Notes: generated by a model from the letters alone, not told the origin. Positions 9,999-19,036 are shown, counted from the first letter of the stretch. The stretch: DNA of 64,000 nucleotides from Bradyrhizobium sp. SZCCT0148 (GCF_018129985.1 NZ_JAFCKT010000014.1:1-64000); one strand, 5' to 3'. A program made the numbers and translations.

Positions 9999-10159
9999 AA
10001 CCATTGCCGGCCGTGCACGCGCGAACGTGCCGGCCCGCGGCGCAGGGCCCATTGGCCCCCGCCGCTGCGGTCTCCGGACGACACGGAGATAGGGTTCGCG
10101 CCCGAAACGATCGCGCCTCGCCTGGCGCGATCTGCCGCGCATTTTGTTCGCATGGAGGG

Positions 10160-10234
10160 ATGATGACCGCCTATCTGATGTCGCTCGCGCTCGCGGGCCT
10201 GATCGCAATCGTGCTGTGGGAGACGCTGTCGTGA
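10160..10234 (+). CDS. 24-residue single-pass membrane peptide (phage module)
   Basis: A tiny gene starting at ATG 10160 (or the adjacent ATG 10163) after GGAGGG. Its product, of the form MMTAYLMSLALAGLIAIVLWE, is almost entirely one transmembrane helix. The stop overlaps the GTG of the next gene (GTGA), which implies coupling. Very small membrane genes just before packaging genes are common in prophage remnants. The function is unknown. Confidence 0.5.
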   Translation: MMTAYLMSLALAGLIAIVLWETLS

Positions 10235-10569
10235 ACGAGCAAGTCGAAGGCGAGCTCGCAAGCGAGCCGTCCCCCAAGCCCGCGGTCCGGAAGACGTCGC
10301 GGGCACGAACGCTGACCGAGATCCGCTCGCTGGCGCGCAGCCATACCAGGACGGCTCTCAGGGTGCTGGTCGGCATCATGCGCAGCGACGAGGCCACGCC
10401 GGCCGTGCGCCTTTCCGCGGCCAACGCCATCCTCGATCGCGGATGGGCCAAGGCCGCGCAGCCGATCGAGGGCGGCGAAGACGGCACGCCGGAATGGGTC
10501 CACCGGGTCGAGCGTGTCATCGTGCGTCCGGACGATGCCGTCGCGGGCGATGCCGGCCCGACGGCCTGA
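10231..10569 (+). CDS. Phage-associated hypothetical protein (terminase-adjacent type), copy 2
   Basis: A 112-residue homologue of the product of 244-687. Shared blocks are RTLTEIRSLARSHT, LDRGWAKAAQP and WVHRVERVIV. The GTG start at 10231 overlaps the preceding micro-gene's stop. A truncated terminase large-subunit frame follows 117 bases downstream, which places this family in a phage DNA-packaging module. It is shorter than copy 1 because copy 1 has an extra ~30-residue C-terminal tail. Confidence 0.7.
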   Translation: MNEQVEGELASEPSPKPAVRKTSRARTLTEIRSLARSHTRTALRVLVGIMRSDEATPAVRLSAANAILDRGWAKAAQPIEGGEDGTPEWVHRVERVIVRPDDAVAGDAGPTA

Positions 10570-10686
10570 GGTGCGGATATTCCGTTTGTTGTTCGTGGAG
10601 AAAGCGGGCAAGGGGCGAGCGAGAGAATCGGTCCGCGATGAGGCGCAGGCGCATCGCGCCTGTCCTGAGGCGAGCGAGCGTAGCCA

Positions 10687-10794
10687 TTGTCCATCCTGAA
10701 AATTCCGACGGCGAAGATCTTCGAGCCGCTGCTGAAACCTGCGCGCTACAAGGGCGTCTACGGCGGACGCGGATCGGGCAAGTGGCTGCGTTGA
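10687..10794 (+). pseudogene. Truncated phage terminase large subunit (N-terminal stub)
   Basis: Reading from TTG 10687, 35 codons encode an N-terminus typical of PBSX-type terminase large subunits: AKIFEPLLKPARYKGVYGG leading into the Walker A motif GGRGSGK. Directly after the lysine the frame becomes WLR and stops. The normal S/T of the P-loop and the remaining ~400 residues are gone, so the ATPase cannot work. This is the junction where the prophage remnant ends. Confidence 0.75.
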
Positions 10795-10822
10795 GCAAGA
10801 GGCGTAGTTTCCCGTGATGTGG

Positions 10823-10943
10823 AACGTGATCTTCTCAGGCTAACGTGACCTTCTCCAGTTAGAGTCGCTGCGCAAGATGCGCGCAGCCTCCATACGCTCA
10901 AATATCAACGGCCCGGCAGCTCAGCAGCTGCCGGGCGTTTTTG
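10823..10943 (+). ncRNA. Candidate small RNA ending in a strong terminator
   Basis: Two AACGTGA-CTTCTC direct repeats spaced 19 bases apart (10823-10839 and 10842-10858) come first. A perfect stem-loop follows (GCTGCGC/GCGCAGC, 10867-10887), then a strong terminator. No protein gene lies upstream for it to terminate apart from the terminase stub, so an independent small transcript is possible. There is no direct evidence of expression. Confidence 0.3.
10911..10943 (+). terminator. Rho-independent terminator
   Basis: GCCCGGCAGCT and AGCTGCCGGGC form a perfect 11-bp stem around a 4-base loop, followed by a T-run. It insulates the CoA-transferase gene at 11053 from the phage remnant. Bases 10944-11052 hold the promoter region of that gene. 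Confidence 0.8.
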
Positions 10944-11052
10944 CGTTTCAGGCGCGCGAGCGAGACCCTTGCGAAGTTGGCGGCGCCGGGCTTTAAGTTC
11001 GCTCTTGCGGGAAATTCGGCGGCCATAAGCCGATGTAAAGGGAGCGCCAGAG

Positions 11053-12321
11053 ATGCCGACCAAGCCTCAATTGCCGGAACGTTCGCCGCGAGCGACGGAC
11101 GCGCCGAGTGCGCTCGACGGCCTGCTGGTCATCGATTTCACGCGCGTCGTCGCCGGCCCGGCCTGCACGCAGACGCTTGCAGATTTTGGCGCGCACGTCA
11201 TCAAGATCGAAAATCCCGATGGTGGTGACGATACCCGCGCCTACGAGCACGCAGAAATTGGCGGCGAAAGCGCCGCCTATCTCAGCCTGAACCGCAACAA
11301 GCGCGGCATCGCGCTCGATCTTGCCGTACCGGAAGCCCGCGAGATCGCGCTAGATCTGATCCGCAAGGCGGATGTGGTCGTGGAGAATTTCTCGAGCGGC
11401 GTCATGAAGAAGTTTGGGCTCGACTATGAGGCGGTCGCCCCGCTCAATCCCCGCCTGGTCTATTGCTCGATCTCCGCCTACGGGCGCTCCGGGCCGTTCG
11501 CCTCGCGCCCCGGCTTCGATCCCATCACGCAGGCGGAGAGCGGCTTCATGTCGCTCAATGGATTTGCCGACGGGCCGGCGGTTCGTACTGGCCCGCCGAT
11601 CGTGGACATGGCGACGGGGATGTCTGCCTGTAACGCCATCCTGCTGGCGCTGTTGGCGCGGGACCGGCTCGGCCGCGGGCAGCGCGTCGAAGTCGCCTTG
11701 TTCGACGTTGCGATGGGGATGACCGGCTTCTACGGCATGGCGTATCTCATCAATGGCGAAAATCCCGGCCGGTTCGGCAACTCACCGAGCGGGTCTCCCA
11801 CCGTCGGCGTCTATGAAGCTTCGGACGGGCCGCTTTACATGGCCTGCGCCAACGATCGGCTCTATCGCCGGCTCGTGGTTGAAGTGTTCAACCGCCCGGA
11901 TCTCATCAACGATCCGGAGTTTGCCACGCGCAAGGCCCGCTCCGATAACAAGGAGCTTTTGCGCGCAGCCATCGCAGAGGTCTTTGCCGGCGATACGCTC
12001 GAGAACTGGATGTCCAAGATGAAGCAGGCCAATATTCCGGTCGGCTATCTCCGGACGGTGGAGGAGGGATTCAATGCGCCGGAGGCTCGCGAGCGCCATC
12101 GCTTGAGCCGCATTCCGCACCCTACAGCGGAATGGGTGCCGAACATCGAGCCGCCGATTACCATGGGCCTGACCGGCACGATCGATCCCGTTGCAGCCCC
12201 TCTGCTAGGTGAGCATACCGAGAACGTCCTGCGCAGCATGCTTGGTTATGACGAGCGTCGGATCTCCGAGTTGACCCGGAAGGGCGTCTTTGGCTCGGGT
12301 AAGCCCTCGACGCCGGTCTAA
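11053..12321 (+). CDS. Class III CoA-transferase (CaiB/BaiF family)
   Basis: A 422-residue family III CoA-transferase, which moves CoA between carboxylic acids through an aspartyl-CoA anhydride. The likely catalytic Asp is in PPIVDMATGM (about residue 184). The N-terminal LLVIDFTRVVAGPACTQTLA and the GRSGPFASRPGFD segment are typical of the family. GGGAG precedes the ATG. It is the first gene of a forward group with the two-component monooxygenase (130-base gap), so it probably activates or recycles a carboxylic-acid substrate of that pathway as its CoA ester. The substrate is unknown. Confidence 0.9.
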   Translation: MPTKPQLPERSPRATDAPSALDGLLVIDFTRVVAGPACTQTLADFGAHVIKIENPDGGDDTRAYEHAEIGGESAAYLSLNRNKRGIALDLAVPEAREIALDLIRKADVVVENFSSGVMKKFGLDYEAVAPLNPRLVYCSISAYGRSGPFASRPGFDPITQAESGFMSLNGFADGPAVRTGPPIVDMATGMSACNAILLALLARDRLGRGQRVEVALFDVAMGMTGFYGMAYLINGENPGRFGNSPSGSPTVGVYEASDGPLYMACANDRLYRRLVVEVFNRPDLINDPEFATRKARSDNKELLRAAIAEVFAGDTLENWMSKMKQANIPVGYLRTVEEGFNAPEARERHRLSRIPHPTAEWVPNIEPPITMGLTGTIDPVAAPLLGEHTENVLRSMLGYDERRISELTRKGVFGSGKPSTPV

Positions 12322-12450
12322 GCCGGCGCGGTCGGTCCCCAGGCAACCGGCATCGCGCGGCATCGGAAGCGATGGAATTGTGGCGCGGGCTGCATTGACT
12401 TGATTTGGTGAAGGGCCGGCCGCATAAATATACGAAAGTGAGGGACACGA

Positions 12451-13680
12451 ATGGCGCCTGGTCGAAAGCCGAGCATGGGGCGGCCCACCGGGCCGGAAGC
12501 CGGCGAAAGCGCCTATGCGGCAATGATCGCAAAAGCCCGGGCCCTCGTGCCGCGACTACGAGAGCGGGCGGTGCGAACGGAGGAGTTGCGGCATCTCCCG
12601 TCGGAAACCGAGACGGATCTCCATGAGGCCGGCCTGTTCCGGATGCTCCAACCGGCACGGATTGGCGGCGCCGAGCTCGACTATGTCGCTCTTGTCGACT
12701 GCGCTGAACTGCTCGGACAGGCGGATGCGTCGGTCGCCTGGAATCTCGCCAATCTGGCAAGCCATCATTGGATGCTCGGCATGTTCGAGCCGAGGGCGCA
12801 GGATCTGGTCTGGGGTCGTGATCCCGACGCGCTGATCGCGTCCTCGTTCATTTTTCCTGCCGGACGCGCCACGCGAGTCGCGGGCGGATACCAACTGCAC
12901 GGCAGCTGGCCGTTCTCGTCCGGCGTGGCCTCCTGCGAATGGAACATGCTTGCAAGCGTGGTCTACTCCGACGACGAGGCGGACGGTATCGAGTATCGGA
13001 TTTTTCTGCTGCCAAAGGCCGATTACAAGGTGCTGGACACCTGGAATGTCGCGGGACTGCGCGGGACGGGGTCCTGCGACGTGGAGGTCAGGGATGCCTT
13101 TGTGGCTGACCACATGACGGTCGGCGTCGGTGATCTCTCAGGCGGCCCGACGCCGGGAAGCACGGTCAATCCAAATCCGCTCTATGCGCTGCCCGTATTC
13201 TCGCTATTCCCATACGTCCTCTCCGGCGTCGCGCTGGGGAATGCGCAAGCGTGCCTCGACGATTACACAGAGGTCGCACGTCACCGTATTTCGACCTACA
13301 ATCGCGCCAAGCTGAGCGATTTCCAGAGCACCCAGATCAAGATCGCGGAGGCCTCGGCGAAGATTGACGCCGCGCGCCTGATCATGCGGTCGGCCTGCCT
13401 CGATGCCATGGAGGAGGCGCGGCGCGGTCACATCCCTGACATGGCGACCAAGACCCGCTATCGGCGCGACGGATCTTTCTCGGTGAATTTGTGCACGGAT
13501 GCGGTTTCGATGCTGTTTGCCGCGAGCGGCGCGCGCGGTCTGTTCACGACCGGCGTGTTGCAGCGGCAATTCCGCGATGCGCACGCGATCAACTCACATC
13601 TCGCATTCAATTTCGATGCGGCCGGCACGAACTATGGACGGGTGGCGCTGGGCCTGCCGTCTGAAAATCTCACGCTGTGA
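12451..13680 (+). CDS. Flavin-dependent monooxygenase, oxygenase component (acyl-CoA-dehydrogenase fold)
   Basis: A 409-residue protein of the group D flavin monooxygenases (HsaA / HpaH-like), built on the acyl-CoA dehydrogenase fold with a type-2 C-terminal domain. These use reduced flavin supplied by a separate reductase to hydroxylate aromatic rings. The segment GSWPFSSGVASCEWNML matches the family's GxWxFxSG flavin-region motif. The flavin reductase gene starts 9 bases after its stop, which strongly supports a two-component system. GAGGG precedes the ATG. Confidence 0.85.
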   Translation: MAPGRKPSMGRPTGPEAGESAYAAMIAKARALVPRLRERAVRTEELRHLPSETETDLHEAGLFRMLQPARIGGAELDYVALVDCAELLGQADASVAWNLANLASHHWMLGMFEPRAQDLVWGRDPDALIASSFIFPAGRATRVAGGYQLHGSWPFSSGVASCEWNMLASVVYSDDEADGIEYRIFLLPKADYKVLDTWNVAGLRGTGSCDVEVRDAFVADHMTVGVGDLSGGPTPGSTVNPNPLYALPVFSLFPYVLSGVALGNAQACLDDYTEVARHRISTYNRAKLSDFQSTQIKIAEASAKIDAARLIMRSACLDAMEEARRGHIPDMATKTRYRRDGSFSVNLCTDAVSMLFAASGARGLFTTGVLQRQFRDAHAINSHLAFNFDAAGTNYGRVALGLPSENLTL

Positions 13681-13689
13681 GGCCGGCCG

Positions 13690-14253
13690 ATGAATGATCT
13701 GCCGCAGCAGCCCGGCGCTCCCGATCCCGCCAACGAGTTCGCGAGTGACAGCTCGTCGATCGATCCTCGCGACTTTCGCAACGCACTCGGAACCTATGCA
13801 ACGGGCGTAACGATCATCACGGCCGCAGCGCCCGACGGCAAGCCCTACGGACTGACGTGCAATTCGTTCGCCTCGGTCTCGCTGAACCCTCCGCTCGTCT
13901 TGTGGAGTCTGGTCGTCTATTCCTCGAGTCTGACCATCTTCCAGAACGCCAGCCACTTCACGGTCAACGTGCTTGGAGCTTCGCAACAGGCGCTTGCGAC
14001 AAAATTCGCCAAGTCGTCCGACGACAAGTTCACGGGTGTGGACTGGACGCCGGGCCTCGGCGGAGCGCCGGTGCTTGCGGAGAGCGTCGCCAATTTTCAA
14101 TGCCGCTCCGTGAATCGCTACTATGGCGGCGACCATGTGATCTTCCTCGGCGCGGTCGAGGCCTATACCTACGGTGCGAAGGAGCCGCTGCTCTTCGCGC
14201 GAGGCACGTTCGGCCGATTTCAAGCAGATGACGAGCGCAAGACGTCACCTTGA
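13690..14253 (+). CDS. Flavin reductase component of the two-component monooxygenase
   Basis: A 187-residue flavin reductase-like (split-barrel FMN-binding) protein of the HpaC type. It reduces FMN or FAD with NAD(P)H and hands it to the oxygenase encoded just upstream. Family features are TGVTIITA near residue 40, GLTCNSFASVSLNPPLVLW for flavin binding, and the C-terminal GDHVIFLGAVEA. The protein has an acidic N-terminal extension of ~30 residues. It converges with the dehydrogenase gene at 14277. Confidence 0.88.
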   Translation: MNDLPQQPGAPDPANEFASDSSSIDPRDFRNALGTYATGVTIITAAAPDGKPYGLTCNSFASVSLNPPLVLWSLVVYSSSLTIFQNASHFTVNVLGASQQALATKFAKSSDDKFTGVDWTPGLGGAPVLAESVANFQCRSVNRYYGGDHVIFLGAVEAYTYGAKEPLLFARGTFGRFQADDERKTSP

Positions 14254-14276
14254 CGCGCCCCAGATGGGTCGACAGC

Positions 14277-15185
14277 TTAGCGCTCCACCGCTGAAAGCTT
14301 GTAAAGTTCCAGCGCGTCCGCTTCCGCGCCGCGTACGACCTTGGCCAGCCTGAAAAGCTGCCCCGCGAGCGAGGCCATCGGCACCGGCGTTGAAGTTGCC
14401 TGAGCGACATCGGCGACCGTATCGAGATCCTTGAGCATCGTGGCGATGTGACCAAGCGGGGGCGAGTGAATGCCTTGCACCATTCTCGGCACGAAAAGCT
14501 GAAGCGGGATCGAGTCCGCGAAGCCGCCGGCGAGCGCTTCGGGCAGGCGATTGGCGTCGATACCGGCGTTGACGGCCAGACGCGTGGCTTCTGCCAGCAC
14601 GGCCATCGCGCATCCCACGATCACCTGATTGCAGAGTTTCGTGGTCTGGCCGGCGCCGGTCGGACCCATGTGGGTGAACCTGCGCGCCATGGCCAGCACG
14701 TAGGGGCGTACCCTCTCGATCTCGTCTGCTTCTCCGCCGGCCATGATCGCAAGGGTGCCTTCCTCGGCGCCCTTCGTTCCGCCGGAAACCGGCGCATCGA
14801 TCCAGCCGGCGCCATTGGCGGCTTTCAGTCGCTTTGCCAGATCGCGCGCGGCGTCAGGATGTATCGAGGAGAAGTCGACGACAAGCTTGCCTGCGCCCGG
14901 CGCCGCTGCCAGCCCCTCAGGCCCGAAGATCACCTCCTCGACGGCCGCGGCATCCGTCACGCACATGAAGGCGATATCGACGTTCGTCAGGAGATCACGA
15001 GGCGTGACCGCGCGCCTGGCTCCGGCCTCGGCGAGTGGAGTTACCTTGCTCTCCGAACGATTCCAGACAGTGACCTGATGGCCGGCCTGGAGCAGGCGTC
15101 GGGTCATCGGCGTTCCCATCAGGCCAAGGCCGAGATAACCGAGTCTGTCGACGTCCCGCGGGTTTGTGTTGCTCGCCTCAGCCAT
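14277..15185 (-). CDS. NAD(P)-dependent 3-hydroxyisobutyrate dehydrogenase-like oxidoreductase
   Basis: A 302-residue beta-hydroxyacid dehydrogenase. The N-terminal Rossmann motif is GYLGLGLMGTPM. The substrate-binding block DAPVSGGTKGAEEGTL and the segment GPTGAGQTTKLCNQ, which carries the catalytic lysine, are both intact. ATG 15185 is selected because GGAGG stands 7 bases upstream; longer frames lack a site. It is divergent from the ABC importer gene at 15353 and is likely to act on a hydroxy- or semialdehyde intermediate of the neighbouring pathway. Confidence 0.87.
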   Translation of the reverse strand: MAEASNTNPRDVDRLGYLGLGLMGTPMTRRLLQAGHQVTVWNRSESKVTPLAEAGARRAVTPRDLLTNVDIAFMCVTDAAAVEEVIFGPEGLAAAPGAGKLVVDFSSIHPDAARDLAKRLKAANGAGWIDAPVSGGTKGAEEGTLAIMAGGEADEIERVRPYVLAMARRFTHMGPTGAGQTTKLCNQVIVGCAMAVLAEATRLAVNAGIDANRLPEALAGGFADSIPLQLFVPRMVQGIHSPPLGHIATMLKDLDTVADVAQATSTPVPMASLAGQLFRLAKVVRGAEADALELYKLSAVER

Positions 15186-15352
15186 AGGTTGCCTCCGTCT
15201 GTCGCAGCGCGACGCCGCTTTATCATACATTGCGCATCGGGCGGCAAAACCGTCGGGCTCGCATGGCTTGCCTGATTGTTTGAACCATGAAAGATTTGAC
15301 CCGGTCGGGGTTGGGTGGCGCCTGTCGGCGCCGGAGCAGCGGAGTGGGCACG

Positions 15353-16336
15353 ATGCGAACCGTTTCGAAATGGATCCTGGCTTTGGGGGCAGTGGCGGCG
15401 GTGAGCGGCGGGGCAAGCCCGTCACGGGCGCAGCAGACGATCCGCGTCGGCTGGACGATCCCGGCCGAGGAATCCAAGTATTGGATGATGCGCAGGCCGA
15501 CCGAATTTCCCAATATCGGCAAGGCCTACAATATCGAATGGACCCAATTCCAGGGCACTGCGCCGATGACGCAAGCCTTGGCAGCCGGCGCGCTGGACTG
15601 CGCGACGCAGGCGCCGCTGTCGCTCGCCAACGGTGTGGTCGGCGGCAATCTCAAGGCCTACATCGTGGCGCAGCACGTGTTCGAGAAGCCCGGCGGTTTC
15701 TCGGTCTATTGGGCCGTCAAAGACGACTCCGCGATCAAGACGATCGCTGATCTCAAGGGCAAGACGGTCGGCATCTCCGTGATCGGCGGCGGCACGCAAG
15801 GCCCGTTCAACCTGCTCCTGAAGCAGAATGGTGTCGATCCGGCCAAGGATATCAAGCTGGTCGAGGTCGGGTTTGCCGTCTCCGAGGATGCGCTGCGCCA
15901 GGGCCGTGTCGACGCCGTCAACATGAATCAGCCTTTTGCCGCGCGCGCGGAGGCAAAGGGCGGCACACGGAAGCTGTTCTCATTGTCGGAGGCCATGCCG
16001 AACATCGTGCATATCCTGGAAGCCTGCCGCGCCGATTTCGTCGACAAGAACCCGGAACTCGTCAAGGCTTACGTCCGCGATATCACCTCGGGCATGAAGA
16101 AGGCTCTGGCGAACCGCGAGGAGACTCTCAAGGTCGTCAACGAAGTCCTGAAGGCGCCCATCCCGGTGCTTGAGACCTACCTGCTCAAGGACAACGATTT
16201 CGGCCGTGATCCAGGTGCGGCGCCGAACTTCCCGGCGATCCAGAAGATGCTGGACATCTACGCCGAGACCGGAATGCTTCCGAAACTGGATGTTGCGCAA
16301 TTCAAGCATCCGACGATCGTCGCCCCACTGCAATAG
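15353..16336 (+). CDS. ABC transporter periplasmic substrate-binding protein (NMT1/SsuA-like)
   Basis: A 327-residue periplasmic binding protein of the NMT1/THI5-SsuA-TauA class, which binds sulfonates, nitrate, pyrimidine or aromatic ligands. A signal peptide ends at about residue 25 (PSRAQQ). The mature start TIRVGWTIPAEESKYW and the central LKGKTVGISVIGGGTQGPFNLLL hinge are typical. ATG 15353 gives the signal peptide the right length. It leads an operon with the dehydratase, ATPase and two permeases. Confidence 0.87.
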   Translation: MRTVSKWILALGAVAAVSGGASPSRAQQTIRVGWTIPAEESKYWMMRRPTEFPNIGKAYNIEWTQFQGTAPMTQALAAGALDCATQAPLSLANGVVGGNLKAYIVAQHVFEKPGGFSVYWAVKDDSAIKTIADLKGKTVGISVIGGGTQGPFNLLLKQNGVDPAKDIKLVEVGFAVSEDALRQGRVDAVNMNQPFAARAEAKGGTRKLFSLSEAMPNIVHILEACRADFVDKNPELVKAYVRDITSGMKKALANREETLKVVNEVLKAPIPVLETYLLKDNDFGRDPGAAPNFPAIQKMLDIYAETGMLPKLDVAQFKHPTIVAPLQ

Positions 16337-16358
16337 GCGGCCAGGCGGATGATCCGAA

Positions 16359-16394
16359 CCCGTCCGCGCAGCGTCCCGGGTCATCCCGGACGGG
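16359..16394 (+). other. Intercistronic hairpin after the binding-protein gene
   Basis: CCCGTCCG (16359-16366) pairs with CGGACGGG (16387-16394), with a further CCCGGG element in the loop. There is no T-run. Hairpins at this place often protect the binding-protein mRNA so that it is made in excess over the downstream genes. Confidence 0.5.
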
Positions 16395-16413
16395 GCAAGA
16401 ACAAGATGCACGT

Positions 16414-18108
16414 ATGAAGAAGTTGCGATCACGAGTCACGACAGACGGCCTCGACCGGGCCCCGCACCGCGCGTTCATGCGCGCGATGGGGCTCGACGAC
16501 GCTGCGATCGCCAGGCCGATGGTGGGCGTCGTCAGCATGAAGGGCGAGCAGACTCCCTGCAACATGACCCACGACTTCCAGGTGGCCGCGGCCAAGACCG
16601 GCATCGAGGAAGCCGGCGGCACGCCGCGTGAATTCTCGACCATTTCGGTGTCCGACGGCATTAGTATGAACCACGAGGGCATGAAGTTCTCGCTATTTTC
16701 GCGCGAGCTGATCGCCGACTCGATCGAGGCCGTCGTTCATGGTCTGGCCTACGACGCGCTGATCGGATACGGCGGATGCGACAAGACGCTTCCCGGCGTG
16801 ATGATGGGCATGGTTCGCTGCAATGTGCCCTCCATCTTCATCTACGGCGGCAGCTCGTTGCCGGGCCGCGTGGACGGGCGTACGCTGACGGTGCTCGATT
16901 CCTATGAGGCCGTCGGCAGCTTCATGACTGGCGAGATCGACGGCGCCACGCTCGAGCGCATCGAGCGTGCCTGCCTGCCGACGATCGGCGCGTGCGCCGG
17001 CCAGTTCACCGCGAACACCATGGGGATGGTCTCGGAAGCGATGGGACTGACCATTCCCAACGTCTCGATGGTGCCCGGTGTCTATGCAGAACGTGCGCAA
17101 ATCTCGCGACGGGCCGGACGGCTGATCATGGAAATGCTGGCGCGCGGCGGGCCGCTGCCGCGCGACATCGTGACACGGAAGTCCCTCGAAAACGGCGCGG
17201 CGATCGTCGCGGCGACGGGTGGCTCGACCAATGCCGCGCTACATCTGCCCGCCATCGCCAACGAGGCCGGCATCGCGTTCACGATCGATGATGTGGGCGA
17301 GGTCTTTGCCAGGACGCCGCTGATCGGGAATCTGCGGCCCGGGGGCAAGTACACCGCAAAGGACGTTTACGACATCGGCGGTGCGGCGGTGGTGATCCGC
17401 GAGCTGATCGCGAGCGGTCACATCGATGGCAGCTGCATCACCATCACCGGCCGCACGCTTGACGACGAGTATGGTGCGGCCAACGCACCCGATGGCGAGG
17501 TGGTTTACGCGTCTCGCGCACCGATCATGCCTGATGGCGGTGTCGCGGTTCTGAAGGGAAATCTCTGTCCCGACGGGGCGGTGATCAAGGTTGCGGGTTT
17601 GAAGAGCCAGTTGTTCGAAGGCGTGGCGCGCGTGTTTGAGGATGAAGAGGCTTGCGTCAAAGCGGTTCGTGATCGGAGCTACAAGGCGGGCGAGGTTCTC
17701 GTGATCCGCAATGAAGGCCCGGTCGGCGGTCCCGGCATGCGCGAAATGCTCGGCGTGACCGCACTGATCTACGGGCAGGGCATGGGCGAAAAGGTGGCGC
17801 TGATCACCGACGGCCGGTTCTCCGGCGCCACCCGTGGCATGTGCGTCGGCTACGTGGCCCCCGAGGCATTTGTTGGCGGTCCGCTCGCGCTCGTTCGCGA
17901 CGGAGACAAGATCCGGATCGACGCCGCGAACCGGCGGATGGATGTCCTGCTCGATGAGCAGGAACTCGCCGCGCGTCAACGAGATTGGAAGCAACGCCCG
18001 CCGCGTCACCGGGCAGGCGCGCTTGCCAAATATGCGCGGCTGGTCGGGCAGGCGCCGGGCGGTGCCGTGACGCATGAAGGCCCGGCGGAATGGCCGTGGT
18101 TCGAATGA
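16414..18108 (+). CDS. IlvD/Edd-family dehydratase
   Basis: A 564-residue dehydratase related to dihydroxy-acid dehydratase and sugar-acid dehydratases. It removes water from 2,3-dihydroxy acids by an Fe-S cluster mechanism. The three expected cluster cysteines are present: GEQTPCNM (Cys49), GYGGCDKT and IGACAGQFTANTMG. Other family blocks are GGSTNAALHLPAIA and ITDGRFSGATRG. The gene sits between the binding protein and the ATPase of an importer, so it is more likely a catabolic paralogue than the housekeeping valine/isoleucine enzyme. Confidence 0.85.
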   Translation: MKKLRSRVTTDGLDRAPHRAFMRAMGLDDAAIARPMVGVVSMKGEQTPCNMTHDFQVAAAKTGIEEAGGTPREFSTISVSDGISMNHEGMKFSLFSRELIADSIEAVVHGLAYDALIGYGGCDKTLPGVMMGMVRCNVPSIFIYGGSSLPGRVDGRTLTVLDSYEAVGSFMTGEIDGATLERIERACLPTIGACAGQFTANTMGMVSEAMGLTIPNVSMVPGVYAERAQISRRAGRLIMEMLARGGPLPRDIVTRKSLENGAAIVAATGGSTNAALHLPAIANEAGIAFTIDDVGEVFARTPLIGNLRPGGKYTAKDVYDIGGAAVVIRELIASGHIDGSCITITGRTLDDEYGAANAPDGEVVYASRAPIMPDGGVAVLKGNLCPDGAVIKVAGLKSQLFEGVARVFEDEEACVKAVRDRSYKAGEVLVIRNEGPVGGPGMREMLGVTALIYGQGMGEKVALITDGRFSGATRGMCVGYVAPEAFVGGPLALVRDGDKIRIDAANRRMDVLLDEQELAARQRDWKQRPPRHRAGALAKYARLVGQAPGGAVTHEGPAEWPWFE

Positions 18109-18190
18109 GGCATCGTACGGGTGCGAGAACGACCGCCTGTCTGGCAGGCTTCTTGCTAAGCTCGTGTCTCACGGTAAGGCGAGCGACGGA

Positions 18191-19036
18191 ATGACGGTAG
18201 TGCCTGCGAGATCGAGCCAATGGGTGAGACCGGTGACATCACAAGAGCCGGCTTCTGCGATCATCGAGATCGACCACGTCTCGCAGATCTTTCAGACTTC
18301 GGCGCGCAAGGACCATGTGGCGCTTTCGGACATCTCGTTGACGATTGAAGAGGGCGCCTTCGTGTCCATCCTTGGGCCGTCAGGCTGTGGCAAGTCCACA
18401 CTGCTTTATATCGTCGGCGGTTTCGTCAGCCCGACCAGCGGCTCGGCGAAGATCAAGGGGCATGCGATCACTGGGCCGGGTCCGGATCGTGGCCCGGTGT
18501 TCCAGGAGTTCGCGCTGTTCCCCTGGAAGACCGTGCTGGGCAACGTGATGTACGGCCCGCGTCAGCAGGGCGTGCGCGCCGCAGAGGCGGAAGCGCAGAG
18601 CCGGGCCCTGATCGAAATGGTTGGCCTCAAGGGCTACGAGAACTTCTACCCCAAGGAATTGTCGGGCGGTATGAAGCAACGCGTGGCGCTGGCGCGGACG
18701 CTGGCCTACCATCCCGAGGTGCTCTTGATGGACGAGCCGTTCGGTGCGCTCGACGCGCACACAAGGACGCGTCTGCAGAACGACCTCCTCAGCATCTGGG
18801 AGCGCGACCGCAAGACGGTGCTGTTCGTCACACACTCGGTGGACGAAGCCGTCTTTCTCTCGGATAAGGTCGTGATGATGTCGAAATCTCCCGGCCGCAT
18901 CCGCGAGGTTATCGACATCGATCTACCGCGACCGCGTCGCCGCAACGAGCTGCTGCTCGACCCGCGCTATCAGAAATACGTCGTCGATATCGAGCGCATG
19001 TTCGATGAAAGCGACGAAGCCGGGCCCGCCTCGTGA
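18191..19036 (+). CDS. ABC transporter ATP-binding protein (SsuB/TauB-like)
   Basis: A 281-residue importer ATPase. Walker A is GPSGCGKST, the Q loop lies in VFQEFALFPW, the signature is LSGGMKQR, Walker B is VLLMDEPFGALD, and the switch His is in VTHSVDEA. ATG 18191 is favoured; the frame is open further upstream but would overlap the dehydratase gene. A GTG at 18236 is an alternative. Its stop overlaps the first permease start. Confidence 0.88.
   Translation: MTVVPARSSQWVRPVTSQEPASAIIEIDHVSQIFQTSARKDHVALSDISLTIEEGAFVSILGPSGCGKSTLLYIVGGFVSPTSGSAKIKGHAITGPGPDRGPVFQEFALFPWKTVLGNVMYGPRQQGVRAAEAEAQSRALIEMVGLKGYENFYPKELSGGMKQRVALARTLAYHPEVLLMDEPFGALDAHTRTRLQNDLLSIWERDRKTVLFVTHSVDEAVFLSDKVVMMSKSPGRIREVIDIDLPRPRRRNELLLDPRYQKYVVDIERMFDESDEAGPAS

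Noticed and set aside
9773..10306. A 177-codon minus-strand gene
   Set aside because: It runs through two repeat elements and opposite the phage-like gene, and it has very high arginine content with no domain.
15278..15295. A further MarR-type site (TTTGAACCATGAAA)
   Set aside because: The second half-site has TGAAA in place of YAAAR. It overlaps a possible start codon and lies outside the 27-35 kb cluster, so one chance near-match is the simpler explanation.
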